DNA of 64,000 nucleotides from Corynebacterium sp. SCR221107 (lineage in GTDB: Bacteria; Actinomycetota; Actinomycetes; Mycobacteriales; Mycobacteriaceae), in NCBI RefSeq assembly GCF_027886475.1, contig NZ_CP115670.1, positions 2,790,001 to 2,854,000 of the forward strand, in the 5' to 3' direction. Position 1 is the first letter of the stretch. Each line of letters starts with the position of its first letter. Under the pieces are notes generated by a model. The model did no database searches, was not told the origin of the DNA, and worked only from the letters and a program-made list of their open reading frames with translations. Made by a program: the position numbers and the translations under genes. Of this stretch, positions 10,648 to 19,849 are shown one piece after another.

Positions 10648-12240
10648 ATGACCATCCTGGATAAACCCAATCCCACCGGCGCCCCGGTCATCCTCGGCCC
10701 GCTCGACGCCGATTCCGTCTCCTCCGGTTCCTCGGGCTCCTCGGGTAAAGGCCTCGCGCTGGGCAAGGTGGGCCTTTTCGGCGCGGTGATGATCGGCATT
10801 AGCTGCATCGCCCCCTCCTACACGCTCACCAGCGGACTGGGGCCGACGATCTCGGCGGTTGGCCAGTACGCACCCGCCATCTTCATCCTCGGCTTCATCC
10901 CCATGCTGCTGGTGGCCTTCGCCTACCGCGAGCTCAACAACCGAATGCCGGACTCGGGCACCACCTTTACGTGGGTGACCAAGGCCTTTGGCCCCTGGGC
11001 TGGGTGGATGGCCGGGTGGGGTCTCATTGCGGCGACCATCTGCGTGCTTTCCAACCTCGCCGCCGTTGCGGTCGACTTCTTTTTCATTTTGCTTGCCGAC
11101 GTTTTCCGCCGCCCTGAGCTTGCCGATCTGACCACCAACCTATGGATCAACATCCCGATGACGATCCTCTTTTTGGTACTCGCCTCCGGCATCGCCTACC
11201 GGGGCATGGACGCCACCCAAAACCTGCAGACGATTCTCGTCATCATCCAGTTGGTAGCGCTTGGCATGTTCGCTGGTTTCGCGCTCTACCAGGCCTATCA
11301 CAACGGCGGATTCGACTTCACCCCGATTAGCCTGTCGTGGTTCAATCCGCTGGATGCCGGCGGCCTGAGCGTCATCGCCGCCGGAATCTCGCTGTCGATC
11401 TTCATGTTCTGGGGCTGGGACGTCACCTTGACTATGAACGAGGAGACCAAGAATCCCGCGAAGACCCCCGCGCGCGCCGCCACGATCACCGTGCTGATCA
11501 CGATCGTGCTCTACATCGTCTCCGCGCTCGCCGTGGTGTCCTGGGCCGGCACGGGCACCCAGGGCCTGGGTGCAGGTAACCCCGACAATCAGGAGTCCAT
11601 CTTCGCCGCGCTGGCCAGCCCGGTGCTGGGTCCGTGGTCGATCGTCATGTCGATCTCGATCCTCGCCAGCTCCTTCGCCTCCTTGCAGTCGACGATGGTC
11701 TCCCCGGCACGCACCCTGCTTGCCATGGGCTATTACAAGGCACTTCCGCCAAGCTTCGCCAAGGTCAGCGCTCGTTTCCACAGCCCGAGCACCGCAACGG
11801 CGGCCAGCGTGGTGGCAACCAGCGTCTTCTACACCGCCACCCGCTTAATCAGTGAGAATGCCCTCTGGGACACCATCGCGGCGCTGGGGCTCATGGTCTG
11901 CTTCTACTACGGCATGACCGCGATCGCCTGCGTGTGGTACTTCCGCCACGAGGCTTTGGCGTCCACCCGCGATCTCATCTACAAGTTCATCTGCCCGCTT
12001 CTCGGTGGGCTGATGCTGCTGGGTATGTTCCTGCTCACCGCCTATGACAGCATGGACCCGGAATATGGCTCTGGATCTTCTACCTTCGGCATCGGCAACG
12101 TCTTCATCCTCGGCATGGGAGTGCTCGGCCTCGGCGCCGCGCTGATGGTCTGGACCTCCAAGCGCTACCCAGCCTTCTTCCGGGGCCAGGTGATCGTCGC
12201 CTCCGACTCCCTGGCGGACTCGGCACGCATCGAGGGTTAG
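10648..12240 (+). CDS. APC family amino acid permease
   Basis: Twelve-helix secondary transporter of the amino acid-polyamine-organocation superfamily (530 aa). The first helix carries the APC signature IGISCIAPSYTLTSGLGP, with further conserved FAYRELNNRMPDSGTTFTWV in helix 2/loop. Its short N-terminus is Ser/Gly-rich and its C-terminus is acidic. It is second in a two-gene unit with the preceding Usp protein. The specific amino acid or amine substrate is not determinable. Confidence 0.9.
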   Translation: MTILDKPNPTGAPVILGPLDADSVSSGSSGSSGKGLALGKVGLFGAVMIGISCIAPSYTLTSGLGPTISAVGQYAPAIFILGFIPMLLVAFAYRELNNRMPDSGTTFTWVTKAFGPWAGWMAGWGLIAATICVLSNLAAVAVDFFFILLADVFRRPELADLTTNLWINIPMTILFLVLASGIAYRGMDATQNLQTILVIIQLVALGMFAGFALYQAYHNGGFDFTPISLSWFNPLDAGGLSVIAAGISLSIFMFWGWDVTLTMNEETKNPAKTPARAATITVLITIVLYIVSALAVVSWAGTGTQGLGAGNPDNQESIFAALASPVLGPWSIVMSISILASSFASLQSTMVSPARTLLAMGYYKALPPSFAKVSARFHSPSTATAASVVATSVFYTATRLISENALWDTIAALGLMVCFYYGMTAIACVWYFRHEALASTRDLIYKFICPLLGGLMLLGMFLLTAYDSMDPEYGSGSSTFGIGNVFILGMGVLGLGAALMVWTSKRYPAFFRGQVIVASDSLADSARIEG

Positions 12241-12364
12241 GGTAATAGCCCCACGACACGGACTTTACCCACAATGCACAGCGGAGCCCACGAAAGGGCC
12301 TGACAAAGAAAATCACCTCGTGCTGGTCAGTACCAGGCAGCACGCACTGGCGCTGAGTCAATAT

Positions 12365-12405
12365 ACCTGCGCCCCAACCGATAGTGACTCGGTTGGGGCG
12401 CAGGT
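12365..12405. terminator. Bidirectional terminator between permease and HAD phosphatase
   Basis: Perfect 16-bp inverted repeat ACCTGCGCCCCAACCG / CGGTTGGGGCGCAGGT with a 9-nt loop, placed between the ends of two convergent genes. Confidence 0.9.
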
Positions 12406-12409
12406 CTTC

Positions 12410-13261
12410 TCACGTGTTCGCTTGGAATTGCTCGATGATCTTGGCAACCCCAAAGTCATCATTGCTGCTGGTGACAATGTTGGCCACGTCTTTGACTTCC
12501 TGTTTGGCGTTGTCCATCGCGCAGCCTAGTCCGCACCAGGAGAGCATCTCGATGTCATTGGGCATATCGCCAAAGGCGGCGATGTCGGTGGCCTCGATGC
12601 CAAGCAGTTCAGCCAAGTCGGCGACGCCGGTTTGCTTGGTCACCCCTGGGGCGGATACCTCCAGCAGGCCGTAACCGATGGAAAAGGTTACGTGCCCTAG
12701 CTCCTCGGGCACGGCTGGGCGCACGCGGTCGTACATTTCCTGCGCGCTGAGTGAATCGTTGCGCAGGAGCAATTTGATCGCCGGCTGCGAGAGCACCTCT
12801 TCCTCGGTGCCGATGCCGTGCTCCTCGCTGACCCACGCATGCTCATATTCCGGGGTGACGAGGAAGAGTTCGGCTTCCCGATCGAAGGCCGAGATGCCTG
12901 CGCGCTCGACGGCAACGCCGACACCGCCGACGTCGGCAAGCGCCTCGCGCGCAGCGCAAACAATCGCCCGCGACTGCCGAGGGGCGAGCGCGTGGGTGCG
13001 CAGGATGCGATCGGCGGCGGAGTCATACAACACCGCGCCGTTGGCGCACACGCAGACAGGCCGCGTGGGCAGCTGCTCAAGCACAGGAAACAGCCACCTC
13101 GGCGGGCGGCCTGTCGCTAAAGCAAAGTATCCGCCGTCGTGAGTAAAGTGGACGAGCGCATCGCGCAGGCGCGGGCTGATGCGCTCGCGGGAATCAATGA
13201 GGGTGCCGTCGACGTCGCTGACGATGAGCTTGGGGCTACCCGAAGCGAAAAACTGACCCAC
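12410..13261 (-). CDS. HAD superfamily (Cof-type) phosphatase
   Basis: Predicted Cof/class IIB HAD hydrolase (283 aa). Motif I is IVSDVDGTLIDS (nucleophile and acid Asp), motif II a Thr in FALATGRPP, motif III/IV Lys in PAIKLLLRN and AAFGDMPNDIEML. I chose GTG 13261, which follows AAGGAGG at 4 nt; the longer frame to 13279 lacks a ribosome site. It is last in the run serS-plsC-HAD, an arrangement also known in C. glutamicum. The substrate is unknown; such enzymes act on sugar phosphates or flavin/PLP-type cofactors. Confidence 0.88.
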   Translation of the reverse strand: MGQFFASGSPKLIVSDVDGTLIDSRERISPRLRDALVHFTHDGGYFALATGRPPRWLFPVLEQLPTRPVCVCANGAVLYDSAADRILRTHALAPRQSRAIVCAAREALADVGGVGVAVERAGISAFDREAELFLVTPEYEHAWVSEEHGIGTEEEVLSQPAIKLLLRNDSLSAQEMYDRVRPAVPEELGHVTFSIGYGLLEVSAPGVTKQTGVADLAELLGIEATDIAAFGDMPNDIEMLSWCGLGCAMDNAKQEVKDVANIVTSSNDDFGVAKIIEQFQANT

Positions 13262-13292
13262 GTGTCCTCCTTGATTCACACAAATGGATGCG

Positions 13293-14243
13293 CTAACGCC
13301 GGCGCAGCGTCCCGATCATTCCCGCGACCTTTGCCGGAAGCTTTCTTGCCTGCGCGACCAGCTTGGCCGGCACGGACTTCTTCGGACGGACGGCCTTTTC
13401 GGCCTTGCGCAGCGCGCGCAGTCGCTTCTCTTCCGCATCGATTTCCGCGGCGCGCTCCATGGTGGGTGCGGAGCCCCCCATCGACGCTGGGCGCCAGAAC
13501 TCGCCACCCGGGAACGGTCCGTAGGTACTTTCGTAGTCGGCGCGGACTTCGTCGAGAAGCTCCTGCATGGCCCTGCGCAAACGCGCGGTCGCCTCATCGG
13601 GGTCGCCGCTTGGGTCGATCGGGGCACCGACTTTGATCCATACCGGTAGGAAGCGACGGCCGAGCTTGCGCGGATGATCCTTCGTCCACAGCCGCTGCGA
13701 GCCCCACATGGCAACCGGAATCAGCGGAACATCCGCGCGCGAGGCGATGCGCACCGCGCCGGTCTTGATGTCCTTGATTTCGAAGGAACGCGAAATCGTC
13801 GCCTCCGGGAAGATTCCCACGAGGTGGCCTTCCTGCAGGCGCACCACCGCCTCGTCAAGCGACGCAGCGCCTGCGGAGCGATCCACCGGAATGTGGTGCA
13901 TGCCGCGCATGAGCGCGCCGACGACCGGGCCCTCGAAGATTTCCTTCTTCGCCATGAAACGCACGAGTCGATGCCCCTTGAGCGCGGCAAACGTTCCGCC
14001 GAAGATGAAATCGAGATAACCCGTGTGGTTGTAGGCCAACAGCGCGCCGCCTTTCGCCGGCAGGTTCTCCGAACCTTCCAGCGTGAGTTGCACGCCCTGG
14101 AAGCGCATCGCCAGCTTGATTGCGGGCACGACGATGCGCCCGTAGAGCAGCTCGCGCGCCTCAGTGGGATGCAGCGCGTAGTGTGGGGTCCCCTTGGGGA
14201 TCCGGAAGATACTGCGCTTTTCCCATCTGTCGCTGTTTGTCAC
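13293..14243 (-). CDS. plsC: 1-acylglycerol-3-phosphate O-acyltransferase (PlsC family)
   Basis: Membrane-associated acyltransferase for phosphatidic acid synthesis (316 aa). Catalytic NHX4D is seen as NHTGYLD, the second block as VGIFPEATIS, and the glycerol-phosphate binding region between them. The C-terminus is a basic, Ala/Lys-rich tail. Start GTG 14243 is preferred: GGAG lies 6 nt upstream, whereas the longer frame starts within motif A. Only 54 nt separate it from serS, with a motif A copy in the gap, so the two are probably co-transcribed. Which acylglycerol step it serves is inferred from the family. Confidence 0.88.
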   Translation of the reverse strand: MTNSDRWEKRSIFRIPKGTPHYALHPTEARELLYGRIVVPAIKLAMRFQGVQLTLEGSENLPAKGGALLAYNHTGYLDFIFGGTFAALKGHRLVRFMAKKEIFEGPVVGALMRGMHHIPVDRSAGAASLDEAVVRLQEGHLVGIFPEATISRSFEIKDIKTGAVRIASRADVPLIPVAMWGSQRLWTKDHPRKLGRRFLPVWIKVGAPIDPSGDPDEATARLRRAMQELLDEVRADYESTYGPFPGGEFWRPASMGGSAPTMERAAEIDAEEKRLRALRKAEKAVRPKKSVPAKLVAQARKLPAKVAGMIGTLRRR

Positions 14244-14273
14244 CACGTTCTCCGTTTCTTCGTCTTCCGGCCT

Positions 14274-14294
14274 GTGCTTGCCGACGCCCACCGG
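14274..14294 (-). repeat. Dispersed motif A copy between serS and plsC
   Basis: GTGCTTGCCGACGCCCACCGG, complement of the full-length consensus CCGGTGGGCGTCGGCAAGCAC. It fills nearly half of the 54-nt serS-plsC gap. Confidence 0.75.
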
Positions 14295-14297
14295 CCC

Positions 14298-15557
14298 CTA
14301 CTTGATGGGCTCGAGAACTTGCTTACCCACGAACGGGCGCAGGGCCTCTGGAACCACAACCGAACCATCGGCCTGCTGGTTGTTCTCAAGGATAGCCACC
14401 AGCCAGCGGGTGGTGGCCAGGGTGCCGTTGAGGGTAGCCGCGGTCTGTGCCTTGCCGTTTTCATCACGATAGCGGGTCGAGAGACGACGCGCCTGGAAGG
14501 TCGTGCAGTTCGAGGTGGAGGTCAGCTCGCGGTAGGTATTCTGCGAAGGCACCCACGCCTCGGTGTCGAACTTGCGGGCTGCCGAAGAACCCAAGTCCCC
14601 GCCGGCGACGTCGATAATGCGATAGGGCACCTCAACGGCAGAAAGCATGTCGCGCTCCATCGCCAACAGCTCCTGGTGCTGGGCTACCGCCTCCTCAGGC
14701 TTGCAGTAGACAAACATCTCCACCTTGTCGAACTGGTGGACGCGCAAGATACCCTTGGTGTCCTTGCCATAGGAACCCGCCTCGCGGCGGAAGCAGGAAG
14801 ACCAGCCGGCATAGCGGATCGGTCCCTTAGACAGGTCGATGATCTCATCTTGGTGGTAACCGGCCAGGGCGACCTCGGAGGTACCGACTAAGTACAGGTC
14901 ATCGCGCTCAAGGTAGTAAATCTCCTCGGCGTGCGCCCCGAGGAAGCCGGTACCCTGCATGACCTCCGGGCGCACCAGCACCGGCGGGATCATCAGCTGG
15001 AAGCCGTGCGCACGCGCCTTCTGCGCAGCCAAGGTCAACATACCCAGCTGCAAGAATGCGCCGTCGCCGGTCAGATAATAGAAGCGGGCGCCGCCGACCT
15101 TCGTGCCACGCTTGGTATCGATAAGACCCAGCGCCTCGCCCAAGTCCAGGTGGTCCTTCGGCTCGAAGTCGAACTTCTTCGGCTCGCCGACGTGCTCGAG
15201 GACAACGTAGTCATCCTCGCCTCCTACGGGCGCGCCTTCCACAATGTTGGAGATCTTCATCTGCAGCTCAAAGACCGCAGCCTCGGCGGCCTTCTGAGCT
15301 TCCTCGGCCTCCTTGACCTTTGCTTTCAGCTCATCGGAGCCGGCAAGAAGGGCCGGGCGATCCTCCGGGGAGGCCTGGCCGATCTTCTTGCCAAAAGCTT
15401 TTTGCTCGGAGCGAAGCTCATCAGCAACCTGGATAGCCTCACGACGAGACTCGTCGGCAGAGATCAGCTGGTCAACCAACTGTGGGTCTTCGCCACGAGT
15501 GCGCTGGGACTCGCGGACAACATCAGGGTTTTCGCGCAGGAACTTCAGATCAATCAC
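14298..15557 (-). CDS. serS: Seryl-tRNA synthetase
   Basis: Class II aminoacyl-tRNA synthetase charging tRNA-Ser (419 aa, typical). An N-terminal coiled-coil tRNA-binding arm (about residues 30-105) is followed by the catalytic domain: motif 2 is seen as [24 protein letters not shown], motif 3 as [18 protein letters not shown]. It begins [17 protein letters not shown] as usual. First gene of the serS-plsC-HAD run; divergent to farR. Confidence 0.98.
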   Translation of the reverse strand: MIDLKFLRENPDVVRESQRTRGEDPQLVDQLISADESRREAIQVADELRSEQKAFGKKIGQASPEDRPALLAGSDELKAKVKEAEEAQKAAEAAVFELQMKISNIVEGAPVGGEDDYVVLEHVGEPKKFDFEPKDHLDLGEALGLIDTKRGTKVGGARFYYLTGDGAFLQLGMLTLAAQKARAHGFQLMIPPVLVRPEVMQGTGFLGAHAEEIYYLERDDLYLVGTSEVALAGYHQDEIIDLSKGPIRYAGWSSCFRREAGSYGKDTKGILRVHQFDKVEMFVYCKPEEAVAQHQELLAMERDMLSAVEVPYRIIDVAGGDLGSSAARKFDTEAWVPSQNTYRELTSTSNCTTFQARRLSTRYRDENGKAQTAATLNGTLATTRWLVAILENNQQADGSVVVPEALRPFVGKQVLEPIK

Positions 15558-15740
15558 AAAACTAGAGCCTACCTTGTTTATGTGCCACTATTGGCTCAAC
15601 ACGTGCTCGCGGCCGCGAATGGACTGGACTCAAGGCCCCTGCGCAGCTCACGGTAGGCCCACGGTGGTATCGAGAGCAGCGCATGCTGCAGGGTTTGGGT
15701 GTGACCACTGACAATTAGTGTGTTATCCCCAAAGCGCTAG

Positions 15741-15754
15741 CTGGTCATAACCAG
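15741..15754 (+). promoter_or_regulatory. GntR-type operator overlapping farR promoter
   Basis: CTGGTCATAACCAG is a perfect palindromic 5-bp arm pair (CTGGT/ACCAG) fitting the GT-N-TA-N-AC pattern of GntR/HutC regulators. It ends 6 bp before the farR -10 hexamer TAGGAT (15761-15766), so binding would block the promoter: probable autoregulation. Confidence 0.65.
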
Positions 15755-15773
15755 TTCGACTAGGATTATCATC

Positions 15774-16523
15774 ATGGTCGATACTCCGCTGGAGTTGCCC
15801 GCCAGGGCCCTGACTGACGGATCGAGCACTCCCAAGCACGCTCAACTCAGGGAAATATTGGAAGAGCTCTGCCGCGATCACCTACGCCCAGGTGACATGC
15901 TCCCCGGCGAGCGCATCCTGGAGGAAACCTACGGGGTAAGCCGCATCACCGTCCGCCGCGCCATCGGCGACCTCGTCGCCAGCGGATTGCTGCGTCGCGC
16001 GCGCGGCAAAGGCACCTTCGTCGCCCATGCACCCATGGTCGCCCGTCAGCACCTGGCATCCTTCAGCCAAGAAATGGCCCTCCAAAACCTCGAAGCCACC
16101 TCCAAGATCTTGGCCTCCGCGTGGACCACCGCGCCGAACGAAATCTCCGTCTTCTTCGACTCAGCACCTGATGCCCCGCACACCCACCTGCGCCGCCTGC
16201 GCCTAGGCGATGGCGAGCCACTGGCCATCGACGACGCCTGGTACAACTCCCGCTTCGCGCCTGACCTGCTCGAAAACGATATCTACAAATCCGTCTACTC
16301 CATCCTCGAGGCGCACTACGCAGTACCTATCACCGACGCCGAGCAGATCATCACGGCGGTCGCCGCCGACGAGGACGTCGCCCGGCTGCTTGACATCGAT
16401 CCCGGCACCCCCTTGCTCAAGGTCATCCGGAAGGCCCGATCCGAGGCCCGCCCCATCGAGTGGTGCACCAGCCTGTACCGCACCGACCGCTACTCGCTGT
16501 CGACGGTGGTCACCAAGGAGTGA
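15774..16523 (+). CDS. farR: GntR family regulator, FarR-like
   Basis: Transcriptional regulator (249 aa) with an N-terminal winged helix (about residues 20-90; LPGERILEETYGVSRITVRRAIGDLV is the recognition region) and a C-terminal UTRA/HutC effector domain (about 105-245). In C. glutamicum the gene next to serS and plsC is farR, a fatty-acyl-responsive regulator of amino acid genes; the symbol rests on that context plus domain type. TAGGAT is 7 nt before the ATG, so the transcript is probably leaderless. An operator-like palindrome sits just upstream. Confidence 0.8.
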   Translation: MVDTPLELPARALTDGSSTPKHAQLREILEELCRDHLRPGDMLPGERILEETYGVSRITVRRAIGDLVASGLLRRARGKGTFVAHAPMVARQHLASFSQEMALQNLEATSKILASAWTTAPNEISVFFDSAPDAPHTHLRRLRLGDGEPLAIDDAWYNSRFAPDLLENDIYKSVYSILEAHYAVPITDAEQIITAVAADEDVARLLDIDPGTPLLKVIRKARSEARPIEWCTSLYRTDRYSLSTVVTKE

Positions 16524-16650
16524 CCGCCTCATGACAGTGACATGGTGACGGCATGCCGGGTGCGAATGAAGGAAGAAGGTGTGCCAGCAATCAGCTTCGC
16601 CAAGGTTCGCTTAGGCTTTCGCCCTCGACAATGGCAAGATTGAAGGCATT

Positions 16651-17691
16651 ATGAGCACGAAGCGCAATTCCTCGGTGACCGCCCGCGTCGTCCTGTCCGC
16701 GGCTCTGACCGCCGCAGCCGGTCTGGGTGGCTACGCCTACACCAGCATGCAGGAAAACGGTGGCGACACCCCCACCGACACCTCCGCCAGCGCCGGAACA
16801 ACCTCCACGGTCGCGGTGGCCTCCTTCACCACCGCCGACGCCGGATCCTGCCTGACCTGGGATAACTCCACCGGCACCGTCAGTGGCTTCGAGCAGACCG
16901 ACTGCGAGGCCGAACACCGCTTCGAGGTCTCGAGCCGGGAAGACCTGTCTACCTATCCGAACTCCGAGTTCGGGGCGAATGCCTCCATGCCGGATCTGAC
17001 CCGACAGGCCCAGCTGCGTGAGGAGCTCTGCCTCGCGCCCACCCTGGCCTACCTGGGTGGCACCTTCGACCAGCTAGGCAAGTACTCGGTCGCGTCCATC
17101 CTGCCGCCACAAGCAGCCTGGGATCAAGGCGATCGCACCCTGTTGTGTGGCGTCCAGGCAACCGATGAGGCCGGCCACGTGATCGCAACCGTTGGCAAGG
17201 CGGCAACCCAGGATCAGTCCCGGGTGTATCAAGCAGGAACCTGCGTGAGCATCGACGCCGCCAGCGCCACCTACCAGGTCGATTGCGGTGTCGACCACCA
17301 GCTGGAGACCACCCTCATCGTCGATCTGTTGCCGGTGTTCCCGCAGGGAACCCCGACGGTCGAAGATCAAGACAACTACCTGCGCGAGGTCTGCACCCAG
17401 GCAGCCCGCGATTACCTCGGCGGCGATGACCCGCTCTACTACTCCACCCTGCAGCCCTTCTGGGGCACCATCCAGGCCAACTCCTGGACCGGGGGCTCGC
17501 ACTCGGTGAACTGCTCGCTCGTGTTCGCCAATGCCGACAACTCCTTCGGAATGCTCAACGGCTCAGCGAAGGGTGCCTTCACGATTAACGGCAATCCGCC
17601 GGAGTCCCGCGCCGAGCGCGCCCCGATCGTCAATCCGGAGGCGCTCACAGCCGCCACCCCAGCCGCCGAGCCGGCTGCAGTTACCCCATAA
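16651..17691 (+). CDS. Septum formation family protein (duplicated domain)
   Basis: Predicted membrane-anchored extracytoplasmic protein (346 aa). One N-terminal transmembrane/signal segment (about residues 12-30), a Thr/Ser linker, then two copies of the Septum_form domain (about 48-150 and 175-295), each with paired Cys in the pattern GxCLxW/xxCV...xDCxxxHxxE (DCEAEHRFEV; DCGVDHQLET). A Pro/Ala-rich tail follows. GAAGG lies 4 nt before the ATG. The family is named from mycobacterial/corynebacterial cell-division proteins; the exact role is not established. Confidence 0.85.
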   Translation: MSTKRNSSVTARVVLSAALTAAAGLGGYAYTSMQENGGDTPTDTSASAGTTSTVAVASFTTADAGSCLTWDNSTGTVSGFEQTDCEAEHRFEVSSREDLSTYPNSEFGANASMPDLTRQAQLREELCLAPTLAYLGGTFDQLGKYSVASILPPQAAWDQGDRTLLCGVQATDEAGHVIATVGKAATQDQSRVYQAGTCVSIDAASATYQVDCGVDHQLETTLIVDLLPVFPQGTPTVEDQDNYLREVCTQAARDYLGGDDPLYYSTLQPFWGTIQANSWTGGSHSVNCSLVFANADNSFGMLNGSAKGAFTINGNPPESRAERAPIVNPEALTAATPAAEPAAVTP

Positions 17692-17757
17692 CGACTCGCC
17701 GGCGCACAAACCCACAGGGCTGTGGGCGGGCAAGCTGGACGAACTGCGGCGCTGTGG

Positions 17758-17785
17758 GCGTCGGAAAGCAAAAATTGGTTAGGCT
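17758..17785 (+). promoter_or_regulatory. Motif A copy immediately upstream of a -10 element
   Basis: GCGTCGGAAAGCAAAAATTGG (17758-17778) is a full motif A copy. It abuts TAGGCT (17780-17785), which lies 7 nt before the metallopeptidase ATG. The motif therefore occupies the promoter spacer and -35 region. Confidence 0.6.
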
Positions 17786-17792
17786 ATAACCC

Positions 17793-18140
17793 ATGATGGA
17801 GATTTCCGACGAAGACTTTGAAGAACTCGTCGACCAGGCGCTGGCGCAGATCCCCGAGGAAGTCTTAGAGCGCGTCACCAACGTCGCGATCCTCATCGAG
17901 GACTACCACCCATCCTCCCCCTACATCCTCGGCCTCTACCACGGAGTCGCCCTCCCCGAGCGCACCTTTGACCACACCGGCTACCTGCCGGATACGATCA
18001 CGATCTACCGCGAGGCGCTCAAGCACTACTGCACCAGCGAAGAGGAGCTAGTCGAGCAGGTGCGGATCACCGTCATGCACGAGATCGGACACTACTTCGG
18101 CCTCGACGACGATGACCTGCACCGGCTGGGGTATGCGTAG
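17793..18140 (+). CDS. Small zincin-like metallopeptidase family protein
   Basis: Compact 115-aa protein of the minimal zincin family (PF06262 type). The zinc motif HEIGHYFGLDDDDL (HExxH, with a third acidic ligand region) lies at about residues 96-110. An acidic N-terminus (SDEDFEELVDQALAQIPEEV) is typical. The ATG at 17793 is 7 nt after TAGGCT, indicating a leaderless message. Probably cytoplasmic: no signal peptide. Confidence 0.88.
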   Translation: MMEISDEDFEELVDQALAQIPEEVLERVTNVAILIEDYHPSSPYILGLYHGVALPERTFDHTGYLPDTITIYREALKHYCTSEEELVEQVRITVMHEIGHYFGLDDDDLHRLGYA

Positions 18141-18230
18141 ATCGGGGTGAGCGTTACCTAGCACCGTGCTTCACGACGCCTACGGCATCTCATCCCACCG
18201 GCGCAAAAGTGCACCGATTCCCACAGCCGC

Positions 18231-18878
18231 CTATAACTCCACCCCAGCCCAGCTCTCACAGCGCCACTGCCCAAACTCGCCCTCCGGGTGCAAGACCACC
18301 ATCGCGCAGTTGGCGAAGTAGGTCTCATAAGCGACGTCCGTGGGCACGGTGGAGCTATAGCGCCCGGCGATCCTGATTGCGGCGCCGTGGCCAACGATGA
18401 GGTAATCCCGATCGTCGGCGTCGATCCTGTGTGCCAGCTTCTCCATCACCGGCCGATAGCGATCGAGCACCTGCTGCGGGTTTTCCCCACCGGGCACGGC
18501 AACCCCCAGCCCGTTGTGCATCCACCCGTACAAAGCCTGGTTGTAGGCGCCGTGAGCGTCGGGGCTGTCGTGTCCTTCGAAATCGCCGAGGAAAATCTCC
18601 TGCAGGCCCGGGGTGACCTCCAGCGGAATGCTGCCCCGGTTCAGGCCGAGAGCCTGCTCATAGTAGGCCGTAACCCGCAGCGCGGTCTGCTGCGCGCGGA
18701 TCGCCACCGAGCAGTACACCCCACCCAGGTTGTCCGTGACCTCCGCCAGACGCGGTCCCGCCAGGCGTGCCTGTTGCTTGCCGACGACCGTGAGCTCCGC
18801 CCCCGGCGGGCGCGAATCGAGGATCCGGTTCGCGTTGGAATAGGTGCGCCCATGGCGCATGAGGATGAGCCGGCCCAT
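18231..18878 (-). CDS. Histidine phosphatase family protein (phosphoglycerate-mutase-like)
   Basis: 215-aa phosphatase/mutase of the histidine phosphatase superfamily. The phospho-His motif is LILMRHGRTYSN near the N-terminus; the second His is in YLIVGHGAAIRIAGR (about residue 165). Its ATG overlaps the pheA stop (TGATG), so it is translationally coupled to pheA. The same pair order occurs in C. glutamicum. The natural substrate is unclear: many members labelled phosphoglycerate mutase are broad phosphatases. Confidence 0.9.
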   Translation of the reverse strand: MGRLILMRHGRTYSNANRILDSRPPGAELTVVGKQQARLAGPRLAEVTDNLGGVYCSVAIRAQQTALRVTAYYEQALGLNRGSIPLEVTPGLQEIFLGDFEGHDSPDAHGAYNQALYGWMHNGLGVAVPGGENPQQVLDRYRPVMEKLAHRIDADDRDYLIVGHGAAIRIAGRYSSTVPTDVAYETYFANCAMVVLHPEGEFGQWRCESWAGVEL

Positions 18879-19810
18879 CAGCGGGTCCCTCCCCTCATGG
18901 CCGCGACCCAGGCGGTGGCCTCCTCGATGCGGGCGGTGTCGCGGGCCAAGCGCTCCTCGTCCTCGCCCACCCCGGCCGGCCAGGAGCCGAGGTAGATGAT
19001 CTGCTCGCAGCGCAGGTACAGCGCGCGCAGCGCCTCGGCGACGGGAGCCTCGTCGATGTGCCCATTGAGATCGACGTGGAAACGGTAGGTCCCCAGTCCC
19101 CCCTCGATGGGGCGCGACTCGATGCGCGAGAGGTCGACCCCGCGCAGCGCGAACTCGGTGAGCGCGGCCACCAGCGAACCCGGGGAATTACGCACGGTAA
19201 ACATCACGGCCGTGCGGTCGGCCCCGCTGCGTGCGGTGGGCTTGCCCGGCGCGCCGACGACCACGAATCGGGTGCGCGCCCCCGCAACGTCGGCCACGTT
19301 CTCGGCCACGACCGCTAGATCGAACAGCTCCGCCGCGCGCTTGGGCGCCACCGCCACATCCACCTTGCCCTCGGCCACCATCTGCGCAGCGGCGGCGTTA
19401 GAGGAGGCCGCGATGAATTCATGGTTCGGCAGGTGCGCACCCAGCCAGCCCTTGACCTGCTGGTACCCGACCGGGTGGGTGGCCACCGTCAGGCCGTCGT
19501 CAAGCGAAAAACCGCTTCGGACCATCACCGCAAAGGAAATGGCAAGGTCGAGCTCGTGATAGATCTGGACACCATCGCCGGCCGCCAGCGCGTCGAAGGC
19601 GGGAGTAACCGGGCCATCGACGGAGTTCTCGATCGCGATGCATGCGAACTCGGCGTGACCGTCGCGCACGGCATCGATCGCCTCCCGCGGTGAGGAGCAC
19701 GCAAGCGGCGCGATCGATTCCGTCCCAAAGTAGCCGCGGGCAGCGCACTCCCGCACGGCGGCCTCGGTAAAGGTGCCCTCCGGGCCCAGATAAGCAACAG
19801 TCACACTCAT
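18878..19810 (-). CDS. pheA: Prephenate dehydratase
   Basis: Converts prephenate to phenylpyruvate in phenylalanine synthesis (310 aa, monofunctional type). It begins MSVTVAYLGPEGTFTEAAV; catalytic-domain IAIENSVDGPVTPAFD and TRFVVV are seen, followed by a C-terminal ACT domain (about 200-285) containing the ESRP phenylalanine-binding motif (IESRPIEGGLGTYRF), so feedback inhibition is expected. TAAGCT lies 8 nt before the start (leaderless-like). Downstream overlap with the phosphatase gene. Confidence 0.97.
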   Translation of the reverse strand: MSVTVAYLGPEGTFTEAAVRECAARGYFGTESIAPLACSSPREAIDAVRDGHAEFACIAIENSVDGPVTPAFDALAAGDGVQIYHELDLAISFAVMVRSGFSLDDGLTVATHPVGYQQVKGWLGAHLPNHEFIAASSNAAAAQMVAEGKVDVAVAPKRAAELFDLAVVAENVADVAGARTRFVVVGAPGKPTARSGADRTAVMFTVRNSPGSLVAALTEFALRGVDLSRIESRPIEGGLGTYRFHVDLNGHIDEAPVAEALRALYLRCEQIIYLGSWPAGVGEDEERLARDTARIEEATAWVAAMRGGTR

Positions 19811-19849
19811 GACTTACTAGCTTAAACGCACCTTGTACCCTTGGAAAGC

